The translations under genes were made by a program, and so were the position numbers. Shown here one piece after another: positions 25,426-35,759 of a stretch of DNA of 64,000 bases. Each line of letters starts with the position of its first letter. Positions within the stretch are counted from its first letter, which is position 1. Source of the DNA: Gallionellales bacterium 39-52-133 (GTDB lineage: Bacteria; Pseudomonadota; Gammaproteobacteria; Burkholderiales; Gallionellaceae); NCBI GenBank assembly GCA_002278935.1, contig NCJL01000009.1:186001-250000 (forward strand), in the 5' to 3' direction. Under the pieces are notes generated by a model that saw only the letters and a program-made list of their open reading frames with translations, ran no database searches and was not told the DNA's origin.

Positions 25426-26034
25426 GTGTTCACTATTATCGAAGCTGCCGGTTGGCCAATCTGGTTCCTGATATTTGCATCCATCGCTGCCGTAGCGCTG
25501 ATAACAGAACGCCTGATGTACTTGCGCAGCAAAACGATTGCTCCCGTGACCCTGCTCGCCGAAGTGGTTCAGGAACTGAAACAAAAAGGCGTAACCGATG
25601 AGATGTTGTCTCGCCTGCAGACAGGTTCACCTTTGGGACGCATCTTTGCGGCAGGATTGAAAAATGTCAAAAGTTCGCCGGCGGTGATGAAAGAAGCTAT
25701 TGAAGAGGCCGGACGCGCAGCTACTCATGATCTTGAACGCTTTTTAACCAGCCTTGGGACCATCGCATCCATCAGCCCTTTACTCGGCCTGTTTGGCACC
25801 CTGGTAGGAATGATCGAAATTTTCGGCTCGCAAACTGCTGCTGGAAATTCCCCTGCAATACTCGCACACGGCATTTCGGTAGCCTTGTACAACACCGCAT
25901 TCGGCTTGATCGTCGCCGTGCCCAGCATGATTTTCTATCGCCACTTCCGCGCCCAGGTCGATAGCCTGGCCATCGAGATGGAACAACAAGCCATCAAGCT
26001 GGTGGAAATAGTGCATGGCGAACGCAGGGAGTAA
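25426..26034 (+). CDS. exbB: ExbB/TolQ-type proton channel protein
   Basis: A 202-residue MotA/TolQ/ExbB inner-membrane protein that forms a proton-driven stator for TonB or Tol work at the outer membrane. Three transmembrane segments are visible, with the conserved LFGTLVGMIEIF and AHGISVALYNTAFGLIVAVP pore motifs. GTG is the start, with GGGGAG 5 bp upstream. It begins the exbB-exbD-lpxK-trm112-kdsB block, in which genes overlap or nearly touch. The TonB-dependent receptor at 3.7-5.9 kb would be one possible client. Confidence 0.9.
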   Translation: MFTIIEAAGWPIWFLIFASIAAVALITERLMYLRSKTIAPVTLLAEVVQELKQKGVTDEMLSRLQTGSPLGRIFAAGLKNVKSSPAVMKEAIEEAGRAATHDLERFLTSLGTIASISPLLGLFGTLVGMIEIFGSQTAAGNSPAILAHGISVALYNTAFGLIVAVPSMIFYRHFRAQVDSLAIEMEQQAIKLVEIVHGERRE

Positions 26035-26037
26035 GAC

Positions 26038-26457
26038 ATGAACTTTCAAAAAGGCCGCGCCCGTGAAGAGCCGGAAATCAATTTGATCGCCATGATAGAC
26101 GTGCTGCTGGTGATCTTGATCTTTATGCTGGTAACCACAACTTATTCCAAACATGCGGAACTGCAAATTAATTTGCCCCAGGCAAGCGGAAACAAGTCTG
26201 AAGCTGCAACCGACCAGATCAACATTGCCATTGATGCCACAGAGCATTACGCGATCAATAACAAGCCCACCAAATTTGACGGGGTAAACAGCTTGTCGCA
26301 AGCATTGCGCAAGGCGGCAGGGAATCAGTCTGACCCCACCATCATTATCAATGCCGATGCAAAAGCACCGCACCAGTCCGTGATCAACATCATGGAGGCT
26401 GCAAGGCTGGCCGGTTATGGCCGTATTACCTTCACCACGCAAAGCCAAGACCGCTGA
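26038..26457 (+). CDS. exbD: ExbD/TolR-type energy transducer
   Basis: A 139-residue partner of ExbB. One N-terminal transmembrane helix carries the essential proton-binding Asp (NLIAMIDVLLVILIFMLV), followed by a periplasmic domain with INADAKAPHQSVINIMEAA and GYGRITFTTQ. It starts 4 bp after the exbB stop and is 3 bp from lpxK, so it is clearly in the same transcript. Confidence 0.9.
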   Translation: MNFQKGRAREEPEINLIAMIDVLLVILIFMLVTTTYSKHAELQINLPQASGNKSEAATDQINIAIDATEHYAINNKPTKFDGVNSLSQALRKAAGNQSDPTIIINADAKAPHQSVINIMEAARLAGYGRITFTTQSQDR

Positions 26458-26459
26458 GG

Positions 26460-27449
26460 ATGGGCAAACCCGCTATGCACGGACTGCAATGGCACTGGTA
26501 CCGTATCACCCCTTTGCATCTGCTGTTGTGGCCGCTCAGCCTGATATTTCATCTAATCGTCACTATCCGCCGCCTGTTGTTCCGGCTAGGCATTTCAAGC
26601 AGCATCAAACTCCCGGTTCCTGTCATTATTGTCGGCAATATTTCAGTCGGGGGCACCGGCAAAACACCACTCACCCTGTGGCTCGCAGAGCAACTTCTGG
26701 CTGATGGCTGGCATCCCGGCATCATCAGCCGCGGCTTCGGCGGCAAGGGCAACAAGCCGCAGGAAGTGTTGCATGACAGCGACCCGGCGCAGGTTGGCGA
26801 TGAACCTGCCTTAATGGCACAGCGCCTGCTTTGCCCGGTGTGGACAGGCCGCGACCGCCCTGCAGCTGCCCGCGCGCTGCTGGCTGCTCACCCCGAATGC
26901 GATGTAATTATCAGCGACGATGGGCTGCAGCATTACCGCCTGCAACGCGACGTGGAAATTGCCGTGGTCGACGGTATACGCAGATTCGGCAATGGATTTT
27001 TATTGCCGGCCGGCCCCTTGCGTGAGCCGCCATCGCGTTTGCGCGAGGTTGACGCAGTCGTGGTTAATGGCGACAAAGTGGCAGTCGGCGAATTTATGAT
27101 GCAACTGGAAGGTGTGCATTTTTACAATTTGCTTAACCCCGAAATGACTGCCACGGCAGCCGATTTCCAGGGGCAAACTGTTCATGCTGTTGCAGGAATT
27201 GGCCATCCGGAACGTTTTTTCGGCTATCTCAAAAAACTGGGATTAATATTGATCGCCCACCCTTACCCCGACCATCATCAGTTTAGCGCCGCCGATCTGG
27301 TATTCAGCGACGGAAATGCGCTACTCATGACCGAAAAAGATGCGGTAAAATGCATGGCAATCGCTGATGAAAAATGCTGGGTATTGCGCGTGGATGCACG
27401 TCTGGACCCTGCCCTTATTCAATTTATTTTAAAGAAGATTACCCCCTGA
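26460..27449 (+). CDS. lpxK: Tetraacyldisaccharide 4'-kinase LpxK
   Basis: A 329-residue inner-membrane kinase that phosphorylates the 4' position of the lipid A disaccharide. An N-terminal transmembrane segment is followed by the P-loop GNISVGGTGKTPLTLWLAE and the family motifs ISRGFGGK, DEPALMAQR, ISDDGLQHYRL and LMTEKDAVKC. It sits between exbD and a Trm112-like gene, abutting both. The 4'-kinase, kdsB and the ArnD-like gene in the window all belong to envelope lipid A or Kdo metabolism. Confidence 0.95.
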   Translation: MGKPAMHGLQWHWYRITPLHLLLWPLSLIFHLIVTIRRLLFRLGISSSIKLPVPVIIVGNISVGGTGKTPLTLWLAEQLLADGWHPGIISRGFGGKGNKPQEVLHDSDPAQVGDEPALMAQRLLCPVWTGRDRPAAARALLAAHPECDVIISDDGLQHYRLQRDVEIAVVDGIRRFGNGFLLPAGPLREPPSRLREVDAVVVNGDKVAVGEFMMQLEGVHFYNLLNPEMTATAADFQGQTVHAVAGIGHPERFFGYLKKLGLILIAHPYPDHHQFSAADLVFSDGNALLMTEKDAVKCMAIADEKCWVLRVDARLDPALIQFILKKITP

Positions 27450-27635
27450 ATGGACGCTAAACTACTCGATATTCTGGTTTGCCCGCTGTGCAAGTCGCCA
27501 CTGATATACCGCAAGACTGAACAGGAACTTGTGTGCAAAGCCGACAGACTGGCCTTTGCCATCCAGGATGACATTCCCGTCATGCTGGCTGACGAAGCGC
27601 GCAAATTAACAGCGGAAGAAATCGAGAAACTGTAA
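27450..27635 (+). CDS. Trm112-family small zinc protein
   Basis: A 61-residue Trm112-type (YcaR-like) protein with one CPLC motif (residues 11-14) and a further Cys in [21 protein letters not shown]. Family members act as small partner or zinc-binding proteins; the bacterial role is poorly known. Its ATG directly follows the lpxK stop, and its TAA overlaps the kdsB ATG (TAATG), so it is translated as part of this operon. Confidence 0.88.
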   Translation: MDAKLLDILVCPLCKSPLIYRKTEQELVCKADRLAFAIQDDIPVMLADEARKLTAEEIEKL

Positions 27636-28405
27636 TGCTGTCTTTCCACGTCGTTATTCCCGCACGCTTCAACTCCACCCGGCTGCCCGGCAAGCCCATG
27701 CTGCTGATAGGCGGCAAGCCCATGGTCGTGCGCGTTGCGGAGCAGGCCGCGCAAAGTGGTGCGCAGCAAATCTGGATCGCCACCGATCATCAGCCCATCA
27801 TGACCGCCATGCATGAGCACGGTTTCAAGGCCTGCATGACGAAAGCAGATCATCCCAGCGGCACCGACCGCATCGCCGAGGTCGTTGCACAGCACAATTG
27901 GCCTGATGACACGATAGTGGTCAATGTGCAGGGCGACGAACCCTTCATACCCCCGCAGCTCATCAGGGCGGTGGCCCAGCACTTGCACGACCATCCTGAA
28001 TGCGCGATTGCGACCGCCTGCCACCCGGTGCATGACGAAGCCGCGATGCGTAATCCCAATATTGTCAAAGCGGTACTGGACAAGGATGGCAACGCGATGT
28101 ATTTCAGCCGCGCCCCCATTCCCTACCCGCGCGATGCTTTCGCCAGCACCAGCCCCCTGCCAGCTGGCATGAATGTACTGCGCCATATCGGCATCTATGC
28201 GTATCGCGCCAGTTTTCTGCGCGCCTACGGCCAGCTTGCACCGGCGGCAATCGAGCAAATCGAAGCGCTGGAACAGTTGCGTGCGCTGTGGCATGGCTAC
28301 AAGATAGGCGTCACCATCACCCACGATGCACCGCCCAGCGGGGTGGATACCGAAGCGGATCTGCAGGTGGCGCGACAACTTTTTGAAGCACGAAATTCAT
28401 ATTAA
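27635..28405 (+). CDS. kdsB: CMP-Kdo synthetase (3-deoxy-manno-octulosonate cytidylyltransferase)
   Basis: A 256-residue enzyme that activates Kdo with CTP for the LPS inner core. [19 protein letters not shown] is the nucleotide-binding start, followed by [21 protein letters not shown], and [12 protein letters not shown]. It overlaps the Trm112 gene by one base. It ends 99 bp before adk, so adk may have its own promoter. Confidence 0.96.
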   Translation: MLSFHVVIPARFNSTRLPGKPMLLIGGKPMVVRVAEQAAQSGAQQIWIATDHQPIMTAMHEHGFKACMTKADHPSGTDRIAEVVAQHNWPDDTIVVNVQGDEPFIPPQLIRAVAQHLHDHPECAIATACHPVHDEAAMRNPNIVKAVLDKDGNAMYFSRAPIPYPRDAFASTSPLPAGMNVLRHIGIYAYRASFLRAYGQLAPAAIEQIEALEQLRALWHGYKIGVTITHDAPPSGVDTEADLQVARQLFEARNSY

Positions 28406-29164
<759 letters not shown>

Positions 29165-29190
29165 TTTTTTTCCGGCTGTAAAACCCCAGA

Positions 29191-29220
29191 GGGCGCAATT
29201 ATCAGCGCCCTTAATTTTTT
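29191..29220 (+). terminator. Rho-independent terminator after adk
   Basis: GGGCGC, 8-base loop, GCGCCC, then TTAATTTTTT. It ends the adk transcript and lies just before the GlcG-like gene. Confidence 0.85.
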
Positions 29221-29239
29221 GAAAAAGCGAGCTTCAGAT

Positions 29240-29641
29240 ATGCAAAGCAAACCAATCCTTACACTGGATGATGCAAAACGCATCGCCAGCGCAGCTGAAA
29301 CCGAAGCACAAGCCAATGGGTGGGGCGTCGTGATTGCGGTGGTGGATGATGGCGGCCACCTTCTATATTTGCAGCGCAGCCATGACACACAATTTGGCAG
29401 CGTTGACACCGCAATCATGAAGGCCAAGGCGGCAGTTGCCTTTAAACGTCCGACCAAATCATCGGAAGACGCGGTACTGAGCGGCCGCCTGATTCATCTC
29501 GCCCTGCCCGGCGTGATTCCCGCCGAGGGCGGTATACCGGTTCTGCGCAACGGTGTTGTGATAGGCGGAGTTGGTGTCAGCGGCGTGCGCTCATTTCAGG
29601 ATGGCCAAATTGCACAGGCAGGCGCTTCGGCACTCGTCTGA
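29240..29641 (+). CDS. GlcG/HbpS-family protein (DUF336)
   Basis: A 133-residue heme-binding or cofactor-binding protein of the GlcG/HbpS fold. Motifs are LTLDDAKRIASAAETEA, VVIAVVDDGGHLLYLQR, AVAFKRPTKSS and GGIPVLRNGVVIGGVGVSG. I prefer ATG 29240, since the TTG at 29219 falls inside the terminator T-run. Family members occur in glycolate or heme stress contexts, but no linked gene here says which. It is convergent with the ODP-like gene. Confidence 0.82.
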   Translation: MQSKPILTLDDAKRIASAAETEAQANGWGVVIAVVDDGGHLLYLQRSHDTQFGSVDTAIMKAKAAVAFKRPTKSSEDAVLSGRLIHLALPGVIPAEGGIPVLRNGVVIGGVGVSGVRSFQDGQIAQAGASALV

Positions 29642-29664
29642 GCATTTTCGAACCGCTTTAACCC

Positions 29665-30435
29665 TCAGGACACGCGGTAGTTGTCCTGCGTTAACAGGTC
29701 AATGCCGCAATCCAGATTTTCAATCCAGTCCAGAAACTCGTTTACCATTTTTTTGCCTATGAACATGCGGCCATGTTGCGGCACGATGGACTCGACATCT
29801 ATCTGGCGCACCATCTTCACCCAAAAGCGGCAAATTTTGTTTGAAACCATGTAGCGCCGGTGAAAGCCTTCCATGTATTGAATATGTTCCCGGAAGTTCT
29901 CAACCGGAGTATCGGCTTCAGAATGGGCAACCATTGAAGCCCCCATATCACCGGTGAAAAGAATTTTGCTGACAGGATCGTAAAACTGGAAATTACCTTC
30001 GGAATGCATGAAATGAGCCGGTATTGCTTTCAGTGTGCAGCTACCCAGCGGAATATTCATACCCTGGTCGGGTATACCCTGGATTCGTCCTTCCGCGCTG
30101 CCAACAGTACAGAAATGCGGCAAAAACTTTACCCAGATCGAGGAGATCAGCACATTGCATTCCGTCGTGGTCAGCCACTTGTTCAAGGAAGCGACAATAT
30201 CCGGATCCGCATGTGATGCCAGAATATAATCCAGCTTCTGCGGTGGAAAATACTCATTCATCGCCACGCGCAGGCCGTTGTAAGTCATATTTCCGCCCGG
30301 ATCAATTACCGCCCCGTGTCCGTTATTCACAATCAAAAACTGGTTCGATTGCACCGCATGATCCGCTGAATCATCTACCAGATCATCAAACATCAAACAC
30401 TTGTGCGTGCCATTATCGAACAATACTATTGCCAT
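29665..30435 (-). CDS. Stand-alone flavodiiron-type MBL diiron protein (ODP-like)
   Basis: A 256-residue metallo-beta-lactamase-fold protein close to the diiron domain of flavodiiron proteins, but with no flavodoxin domain. Ligand motifs: H-x-D-x-D in ASHADPDIVA (flavodiiron proteins have H-x-E-x-D-H), His in IPAHFMHSEGN, Asp in FTGDMGAS and His in VPQHGRM. Family members bind or reduce O2 or NO, or sense oxygen when attached to signalling domains. The altered first motif and missing second His suggest an oxygen-binding (ODP) role. The DUF3025 gene lies upstream on the same strand, 106 bp away. Confidence 0.82.
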   Translation of the reverse strand: MAIVLFDNGTHKCLMFDDLVDDSADHAVQSNQFLIVNNGHGAVIDPGGNMTYNGLRVAMNEYFPPQKLDYILASHADPDIVASLNKWLTTTECNVLISSIWVKFLPHFCTVGSAEGRIQGIPDQGMNIPLGSCTLKAIPAHFMHSEGNFQFYDPVSKILFTGDMGASMVAHSEADTPVENFREHIQYMEGFHRRYMVSNKICRFWVKMVRQIDVESIVPQHGRMFIGKKMVNEFLDWIENLDCGIDLLTQDNYRVS

Positions 30436-30541
30436 TTTGCAAACTACCCCTCCGGAAAATTCCGATTGTCATTTTTATAAGGCAGGCATTCTAGTACCGC
30501 CGCCTTGCACAACCATTGATACATATCAAACAAGGGGAAAA

Positions 30542-31372
30542 TTATTTTTGCATTCTGCCGGATCGAAAATAAGCAGTGTTGTCGTAATACGTCTCGAGAT
30601 TGTTTTCGCCGGCCCAGCCCGGTATACCCAGCAAGGGAACGGGATGCAATTCCCGTGTTGAAAGACAATGCTGGGGATTATTCAAATAGACCGCCATATT
30701 TTCATCCAGAAATTTTGTCTGTTCGGGCAAAGACCGGTTAAAAAACTCACTTTCCACCTGTAACACCAGCCCCTGACCTGTCATTCCGACATAAGGCTGA
30801 AGGGATTTTTCATACAGTCCGTGACCGAAAATATAAAATCCCATTTCACGGCTCACTTTTTCGCGATTGTTCCAGAACAACTCCTTCCACTGAAAGTTGT
30901 ATAGCAAATCAATCAGCCCTGCATTGGCAGACACCACGATGACTCCCGATTCATCCAGCAGGGTTGCCATGTCGCGCACTTTGCCGCGCATGCTGCCGGT
31001 TTCAACTGCCGCATGCTGCAGCGCCTGGTAATGGCGCGCATTGATAGCCGCCTTGGCCCTGGGAAAGGTCAGCCACACCAGCGCATTGAATAAGTCATGC
31101 CAGTTTTCCTGTCGCGTCTGCACTTCTCCAGTCAGATAGCAACGCGGCTCATATTGGGATTCAAAGCCCAACCTGCCCGACTCTTGCGGCACAAAGCGCA
31201 AACGGTGGCCGGGCTGAACACTGATAGAGGTTTGATCACCCTCCATCAAGCTGTTGAAATCATGCAAAGTCGGGAAACTTTGCGTTTCAAGGCGGGCAAG
31301 CACAGGCTGCAAAGGGCTAAACAAGGGAGATTGCAGCAAAGTTGCCACATTCCAATTTTGAACAGATTTCAT
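30542..31372 (-). CDS. DUF3025 family protein
   Basis: A protein of about 276 residues that I recognise as DUF3025. Typical segments are LRFVPQ, LTGEVQTRQENWHDLFNALV split over two helices, FPRAKAAINARHYQAL, and FYIFGHGLYEK. Its function is unknown. There is no signal peptide or transmembrane helix when read from Met 31372 (ATG 31378 is close by); the longer ORF start at 31468 adds an odd N-terminus. It lies upstream of the ODP-like gene in the same direction and is divergent from pfp. Confidence 0.75.
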   Translation of the reverse strand: MKSVQNWNVATLLQSPLFSPLQPVLARLETQSFPTLHDFNSLMEGDQTSISVQPGHRLRFVPQESGRLGFESQYEPRCYLTGEVQTRQENWHDLFNALVWLTFPRAKAAINARHYQALQHAAVETGSMRGKVRDMATLLDESGVIVVSANAGLIDLLYNFQWKELFWNNREKVSREMGFYIFGHGLYEKSLQPYVGMTGQGLVLQVESEFFNRSLPEQTKFLDENMAVYLNNPQHCLSTRELHPVPLLGIPGWAGENNLETYYDNTAYFRSGRMQK

Positions 31373-31612
31373 GCCCATAGTGTAACCGAATCGATACACA
31401 TAATTTTCATGGCATATGCCGGATGGTTTCATAAATTGAAAAATGGCGTAATATGTCTGCTGCAACATCTACGCTTTTCCAATCTTTGTCCTGAAGAACA
31501 CTGAGGAATGTCGAAAAAGGTGCCAATGACGAAATGGAAAAGCGTCATGCTTCACCGAACAACCACGGTTTCGTGGCGACAAATCAAATAATCTTTCAGG
31601 GAGTGTAAGAGT

Positions 31613-32872
31613 ATGGCAAAGAAGAACGCGTTTTATGCACAGTCCGGTGGCGTAACTGCCGTCATCAATGCTTCGGCCTGTGGCTTGATCGAAACAGCAC
31701 GCAAACACAAAGACAAAATTGGCAAAATCTATGCCGGACGCAACGGCATTATCGGTGCGCTCACCGAAGACCTGATCGACACCGGCAAAGAATCCACTAC
31801 AGCCATTGCAGCACTGCGCCACACACCTTCCGGCGCATTTGGCTCCTGCCGCTTCAAACTTAAAAGCCTGACTGAAAATCTAGCCCAATACGAGCGCCTG
31901 ATTGAAGTCTTCAAGGCGCACAACATCGGTTATTTCTTTTACAACGGTGGCGGCGACTCTGCCGACACCTGCCTGAAAGTATCGCAACTGGCCGACAAGA
32001 TGGGCTATCCCATCCAGGCTATCCACGTGCCAAAAACCGTGGATAACGACCTGCCCATCACCGACTGCTGCCCAGGTTTCGGCTCGGTTGCAAAATACAT
32101 TGCGGTATCAACACGCGAAGCAAGCTTCGACGTGGCTTCCATGTGCAAAACTTCCACCAAGGTGTTTGTGCTGGAAGTAATGGGCCGCCATGCCGGCTGG
32201 ATTGCCGCAGCGGGCGGTCTGGCTTCAGACGAAAAATGCGAAATCCCCATTGTCATTCTGTTCCCTGAAATCCCGTTCAACCAGAAAACCTTCCTCGCCA
32301 AAGTGGACAGCATGGTCAAAAAGCACGGCTACTGCACCGTTGTGGTATCCGAGGGCGTACAGGGTGAAGACGGCAAGTTTCTTGCCGACCAGGGCCTGAA
32401 AGATGCGTTCGGCCACTCCCAGCTGGGTGGTGCCGCACCGGTTGTCGCCAATATGATCAAGTCTGCGCTGGGTCATAAATTCCACTGGGCAGTAGCCGAC
32501 TATCTGCAACGTGCCGCGCGCCATATCGCCTCAAAAACCGACGTGGATCAGGCCTATGCTCTGGGTAAAGCTGCAGTGGACCATGCGCTCAAAGGCGACA
32601 ACTCCGTCATGCCAACAATCGTGCGCGTTTCCGACAAGCCCTACAAATGGAAAATCGGCGTAGCCAAACTCAAGGATGTCGCCAACGTCGAAAAAATGAT
32701 GCCGCGCGACTTCATCACCAAGGATGGTTATGGCATTACCGAGAAGTGCCGCACTTACCTGACACCGCTCATCAAAGGTGAAGACTATCCTCCATACAAG
32801 GATGGCTTGCCCCAGTATGTGCGCCTGAAGAACATTTCCATTCCAAAGAAGCTGGCTAATTTCAAAATATAA
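31613..32872 (+). CDS. pfp: Pyrophosphate-dependent phosphofructokinase
   Basis: A 419-residue PPi-type phosphofructokinase that interconverts fructose 6-phosphate and fructose 1,6-bisphosphate with PPi/Pi. Motifs: AQSGGVTAVINAS, the PPi/nucleotide loop YNGGGDSADTC (not the ATP-type GGDGS), PKTVDNDLPITD with the catalytic Asp, and EVMGRHAGWIAAAGGLA. GGGAG lies 9 bp before the ATG. It ends in a strong terminator, so it is a separate transcript from the proton-pumping pyrophosphatase that follows. The pair suggests PPi economy as in methanotrophs and other C1 or chemolithotrophic bacteria. Confidence 0.93.
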   Translation: MAKKNAFYAQSGGVTAVINASACGLIETARKHKDKIGKIYAGRNGIIGALTEDLIDTGKESTTAIAALRHTPSGAFGSCRFKLKSLTENLAQYERLIEVFKAHNIGYFFYNGGGDSADTCLKVSQLADKMGYPIQAIHVPKTVDNDLPITDCCPGFGSVAKYIAVSTREASFDVASMCKTSTKVFVLEVMGRHAGWIAAAGGLASDEKCEIPIVILFPEIPFNQKTFLAKVDSMVKKHGYCTVVVSEGVQGEDGKFLADQGLKDAFGHSQLGGAAPVVANMIKSALGHKFHWAVADYLQRAARHIASKTDVDQAYALGKAAVDHALKGDNSVMPTIVRVSDKPYKWKIGVAKLKDVANVEKMMPRDFITKDGYGITEKCRTYLTPLIKGEDYPPYKDGLPQYVRLKNISIPKKLANFKI

Positions 32873-32899
32873 CTTAAGCGAGAAGCACATTTAAAAAAC

Positions 32900-32936
32900 A
32901 TAACAGGACACTTTATCAAGTTCCTGTTATTTTTTT
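32900..32936 (+). terminator. Rho-independent terminator after pfp
   Basis: ATAACAGGA, 13-base loop, TCCTGTTAT, then TTTTTT. A 9-bp stem and a T-run make it a strong call. Confidence 0.9.
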
Positions 32937-33042
32937 GAAGGTGACCTTTTAGATTTTATTGTCGCATGGTAGTAGTTTGAGGGAGGAGTATGAGGACGTT
33001 TGTCCGGTCCTAATCGGACAACTTATCAAGGGAGGAAAAATT

Positions 33043-35079
33043 ATGTCAGCAGGCCTATGGTTCACCCTGTCGTGCGCGGCACTGGCACTTCTGTATGGGG
33101 CAATAACAACAAAGTGGCTGTTAAGCAAATCAACCGGTAACGATCGCATGCGGGAAATTGCCGCAGCGATTCAGGAGGGCGCGGGGGCTTACCTGAACCG
33201 GCAATACACCACCATAGGTGTAGTCGGCGTTATTCTGTTCGCGGCCATTCTGATCTTTCTGAAATGGCCAATGGCAATCGGCTTTGCCATAGGCGCGCTA
33301 CTTTCCGGCCTTACTGGCTACATCGGCATGAACGTGTCTGTACGCGCCAACATCCGAACCGCTGAAGCGGCAAATGGCGGACTCAACAATGCACTTAACG
33401 TGGCTTTTAAAGGTGGCGCCATCACCGGCATGCTGGTGGTTGGCCTGGCTCTACTTGGTGTCGCCGGCTACTTCGCCTTCCTCACCATCATCATGAAGAC
33501 CTCCTCCCAGGATGCGATTCATGCCCTGGTCGGCTTGGCCTTCGGCGGATCGCTGATTTCAATTTTTGCCCGTCTCGGCGGCGGCATATTCACCAAGGGT
33601 GCTGACGTGGGCGCTGATCTGGTTGGCAAAATCGAACTGAATATTCCCGAAGATGACCCGCGCAATCCTGCGGTAATTGCCGACAATGTGGGTGACAACG
33701 TCGGTGACTGTGCGGGTATGGCGGCTGATCTGTTCGAAACCTATGCCGTGACCATCATCGCCACCATGCTTTTGGGTGGCTTGCTGATAGGTTACGAAAA
33801 TCTTGAAGCAGTGCTATATCCGCTGGTGCTGGGCGGATTCTCCATCCTCGCCTCTATAGTGGGCACCTTTTTTGTCAAGGCTTACGAAGGCGGGAAAATC
33901 ATGAATGCGCTGTATCGCGGCCTCATCGTGGCTGCTGTACTGGCCGCGATTGGATTTTATGTCATCACCACAAAAATGCTGGGCGATGACGTCATGATAG
34001 GCAGTGTGCTGGTGAGCTCGCTGAATCTTTACTACGCATCACTGATAGGACTGGGCCTGACTGCCGCGATGGTGCTGATCACCGAGTACTACACCGCAAC
34101 AGAATATCCACCGGTCAAGCATATCGCACAGGCTTCCACCACAGGCTCCGGCACGAATGTGATCGCCGGCCTCGGTGTCTCCATGCGCTCGACTGCCGCA
34201 CCGGTGCTCACCGTGTGTCTGGCGATCTGGGGTTCATACGAACTCGCCGGCCTGTACGGCATTGCGATTGCCGCAACCTCGATGCTGTCGATGACCGGCA
34301 TTATCGTGGCGATCGATGCCTATGGCCCCATCACCGACAACGCCGGTGGCATCGCCGAAATGGCCGGGTTGGATGAAAGCATCCGCAACATCACCGACCC
34401 GCTGGATGCGGTAGGCAACACCACCAAGGCCGTAACCAAAGGCTACGCCATCGGCTCTGCCGGCCTCGCCGCACTGGTGCTGTTTGCCGACTACACCCAT
34501 GCGCTTTCTGGCACGCATGCCAACCTGACCTTCGACCTGTCCAATCACATGGTGATCATCGGCCTGTTCATCGGCGGCATGGTGCCCTACCTGTTTGCCG
34601 CGATGAGCATGGAAGCGGTGGGACGCGCAGCAGGCTCGGTAGTGGTGGAAGTTCGCCGCCAGTTCAAAGAAATCCCCGGCATCATGGAAGGCAAAGCCAA
34701 GCCTGAGTATGACACCTGCGTCGACATGCTGACCAAGGCCGCGATCAAGGAAATGATTTTCCCTTCATTATTGCCTGTTGCAGTACCTGTCCTTGTTGGC
34801 TACTTTCTGGGCGCACAGGCACTCGGTGGCGTGCTGATCGGCACCATCGTCACCGGCCTGTTCGTCGCCATTTCCATGACCACCGGCGGCGGCGCATGGG
34901 ATAACGCAAAGAAATATATCGAACAGGGCAATTTCGGCGGCAAAGGTTCCGATGCACACAAAGCAGCGGTAACCGGCGACACGGTAGGCGACCCCTACAA
35001 GGACACAGCAGGCCCAGCCATTAATCCACTGATCAAAATTATCAACATCGTTGCCTTAATGATCGTGCCGTTGCTGTAA
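33043..35079 (+). CDS. hppA: Membrane-bound proton-translocating pyrophosphatase, K+-independent
   Basis: A 678-residue inner-membrane enzyme that hydrolyses PPi and pumps protons. About 16 helices are present, with the substrate motif [35 protein letters not shown] and the C-terminal [15 protein letters not shown]. The determinant of K+ dependence reads GNTTKAVT (Lys and Thr), which marks the K+-independent, H+-pumping class. ATG 33043 follows AAGGGAGG; the ORF reading from 32959 includes the leader. The leader carries a 7-bp hairpin (TTGTCCG / CGGACAA, about 33000-33022). It lies between pfp and soluble ppa. Confidence 0.95.
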   Translation: MSAGLWFTLSCAALALLYGAITTKWLLSKSTGNDRMREIAAAIQEGAGAYLNRQYTTIGVVGVILFAAILIFLKWPMAIGFAIGALLSGLTGYIGMNVSVRANIRTAEAANGGLNNALNVAFKGGAITGMLVVGLALLGVAGYFAFLTIIMKTSSQDAIHALVGLAFGGSLISIFARLGGGIFTKGADVGADLVGKIELNIPEDDPRNPAVIADNVGDNVGDCAGMAADLFETYAVTIIATMLLGGLLIGYENLEAVLYPLVLGGFSILASIVGTFFVKAYEGGKIMNALYRGLIVAAVLAAIGFYVITTKMLGDDVMIGSVLVSSLNLYYASLIGLGLTAAMVLITEYYTATEYPPVKHIAQASTTGSGTNVIAGLGVSMRSTAAPVLTVCLAIWGSYELAGLYGIAIAATSMLSMTGIIVAIDAYGPITDNAGGIAEMAGLDESIRNITDPLDAVGNTTKAVTKGYAIGSAGLAALVLFADYTHALSGTHANLTFDLSNHMVIIGLFIGGMVPYLFAAMSMEAVGRAAGSVVVEVRRQFKEIPGIMEGKAKPEYDTCVDMLTKAAIKEMIFPSLLPVAVPVLVGYFLGAQALGGVLIGTIVTGLFVAISMTTGGGAWDNAKKYIEQGNFGGKGSDAHKAAVTGDTVGDPYKDTAGPAINPLIKIINIVALMIVPLL

Positions 35080-35098
35080 TTCTCGTTTTATCTGTATC

Positions 35099-35127
35099 AA
35101 GGGAGCCGGAAGGCTTCCTTTTTTTTC
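35099..35127 (+). terminator. Rho-independent terminator after hppA
   Basis: AAGGGAGCC, loop GGAA, GGCTTCCTT (9 pairs, one G-T), then a T-run. It separates hppA from ppa. Confidence 0.88.
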
Positions 35128-35195
35128 GTCCTGATATCGTTAATGTCTCAATGTTATAATCCGTTTTTGTTATAAATCCTAAAAGGCTTCACATC

Positions 35196-35744
35196 ATGAG
35201 TTTGAATAAAGTGCCCTCCGGCAAGAATTTACCCGACGATTTCAATGTGGTCATCGAGATCCCGATGCATGGGGAACCGGTTAAATATGAAGTCGATAAA
35301 GAATCCGGCGCGATTTTTGTTGATCGTTTCATGAATACAGCGATGCATTACCCCTGCAACTATGGCTATATTCCGCACACCCTGTGCGGCGATGGCGACC
35401 CGGTGGACGTGCTGGTGGTTACTCCTGTGCCGCTGCAGACCGGTGTGGTAGTTCGCTGCCGTCCGCTGGGCGTACTCAAGATGACTGATGAAGGCGGTGA
35501 GGATGCCAAGCTGGTAGCGGTGCCGGTGGACAAGCTTTCAACGCTGTATCGCGGCATGAAGGACCATACCGATTTGCCGGAAATCACACTCAAGCAGATT
35601 GCTCATTTTTTCCAGCATTACAAAGATCTGGAACCCAACAAGTGGGTGAAAATTGATGGCTGGTTTGGCGTTGAAGAGGCACGCGCAGAAATCATGGCTT
35701 CGGTTGCGAATTACCAGAACGCTGAAGAGAAACCCGCATTTTGA
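35196..35744 (+). CDS. ppa: Soluble inorganic pyrophosphatase (family I)
   Basis: A 182-residue cytoplasmic family I pyrophosphatase. The metal and substrate sites are seen in [48 protein letters not shown] and [10 protein letters not shown] soluble and a membrane PPase side by side let the cell either conserve or quickly remove PPi. It is followed 15 bp later by folD, so the two may be cotranscribed. Confidence 0.95.
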   Translation: MSLNKVPSGKNLPDDFNVVIEIPMHGEPVKYEVDKESGAIFVDRFMNTAMHYPCNYGYIPHTLCGDGDPVDVLVVTPVPLQTGVVVRCRPLGVLKMTDEGGEDAKLVAVPVDKLSTLYRGMKDHTDLPEITLKQIAHFFQHYKDLEPNKWVKIDGWFGVEEARAEIMASVANYQNAEEKPAF

Positions 35745-35759
35745 TCCAGAGGAATATTA

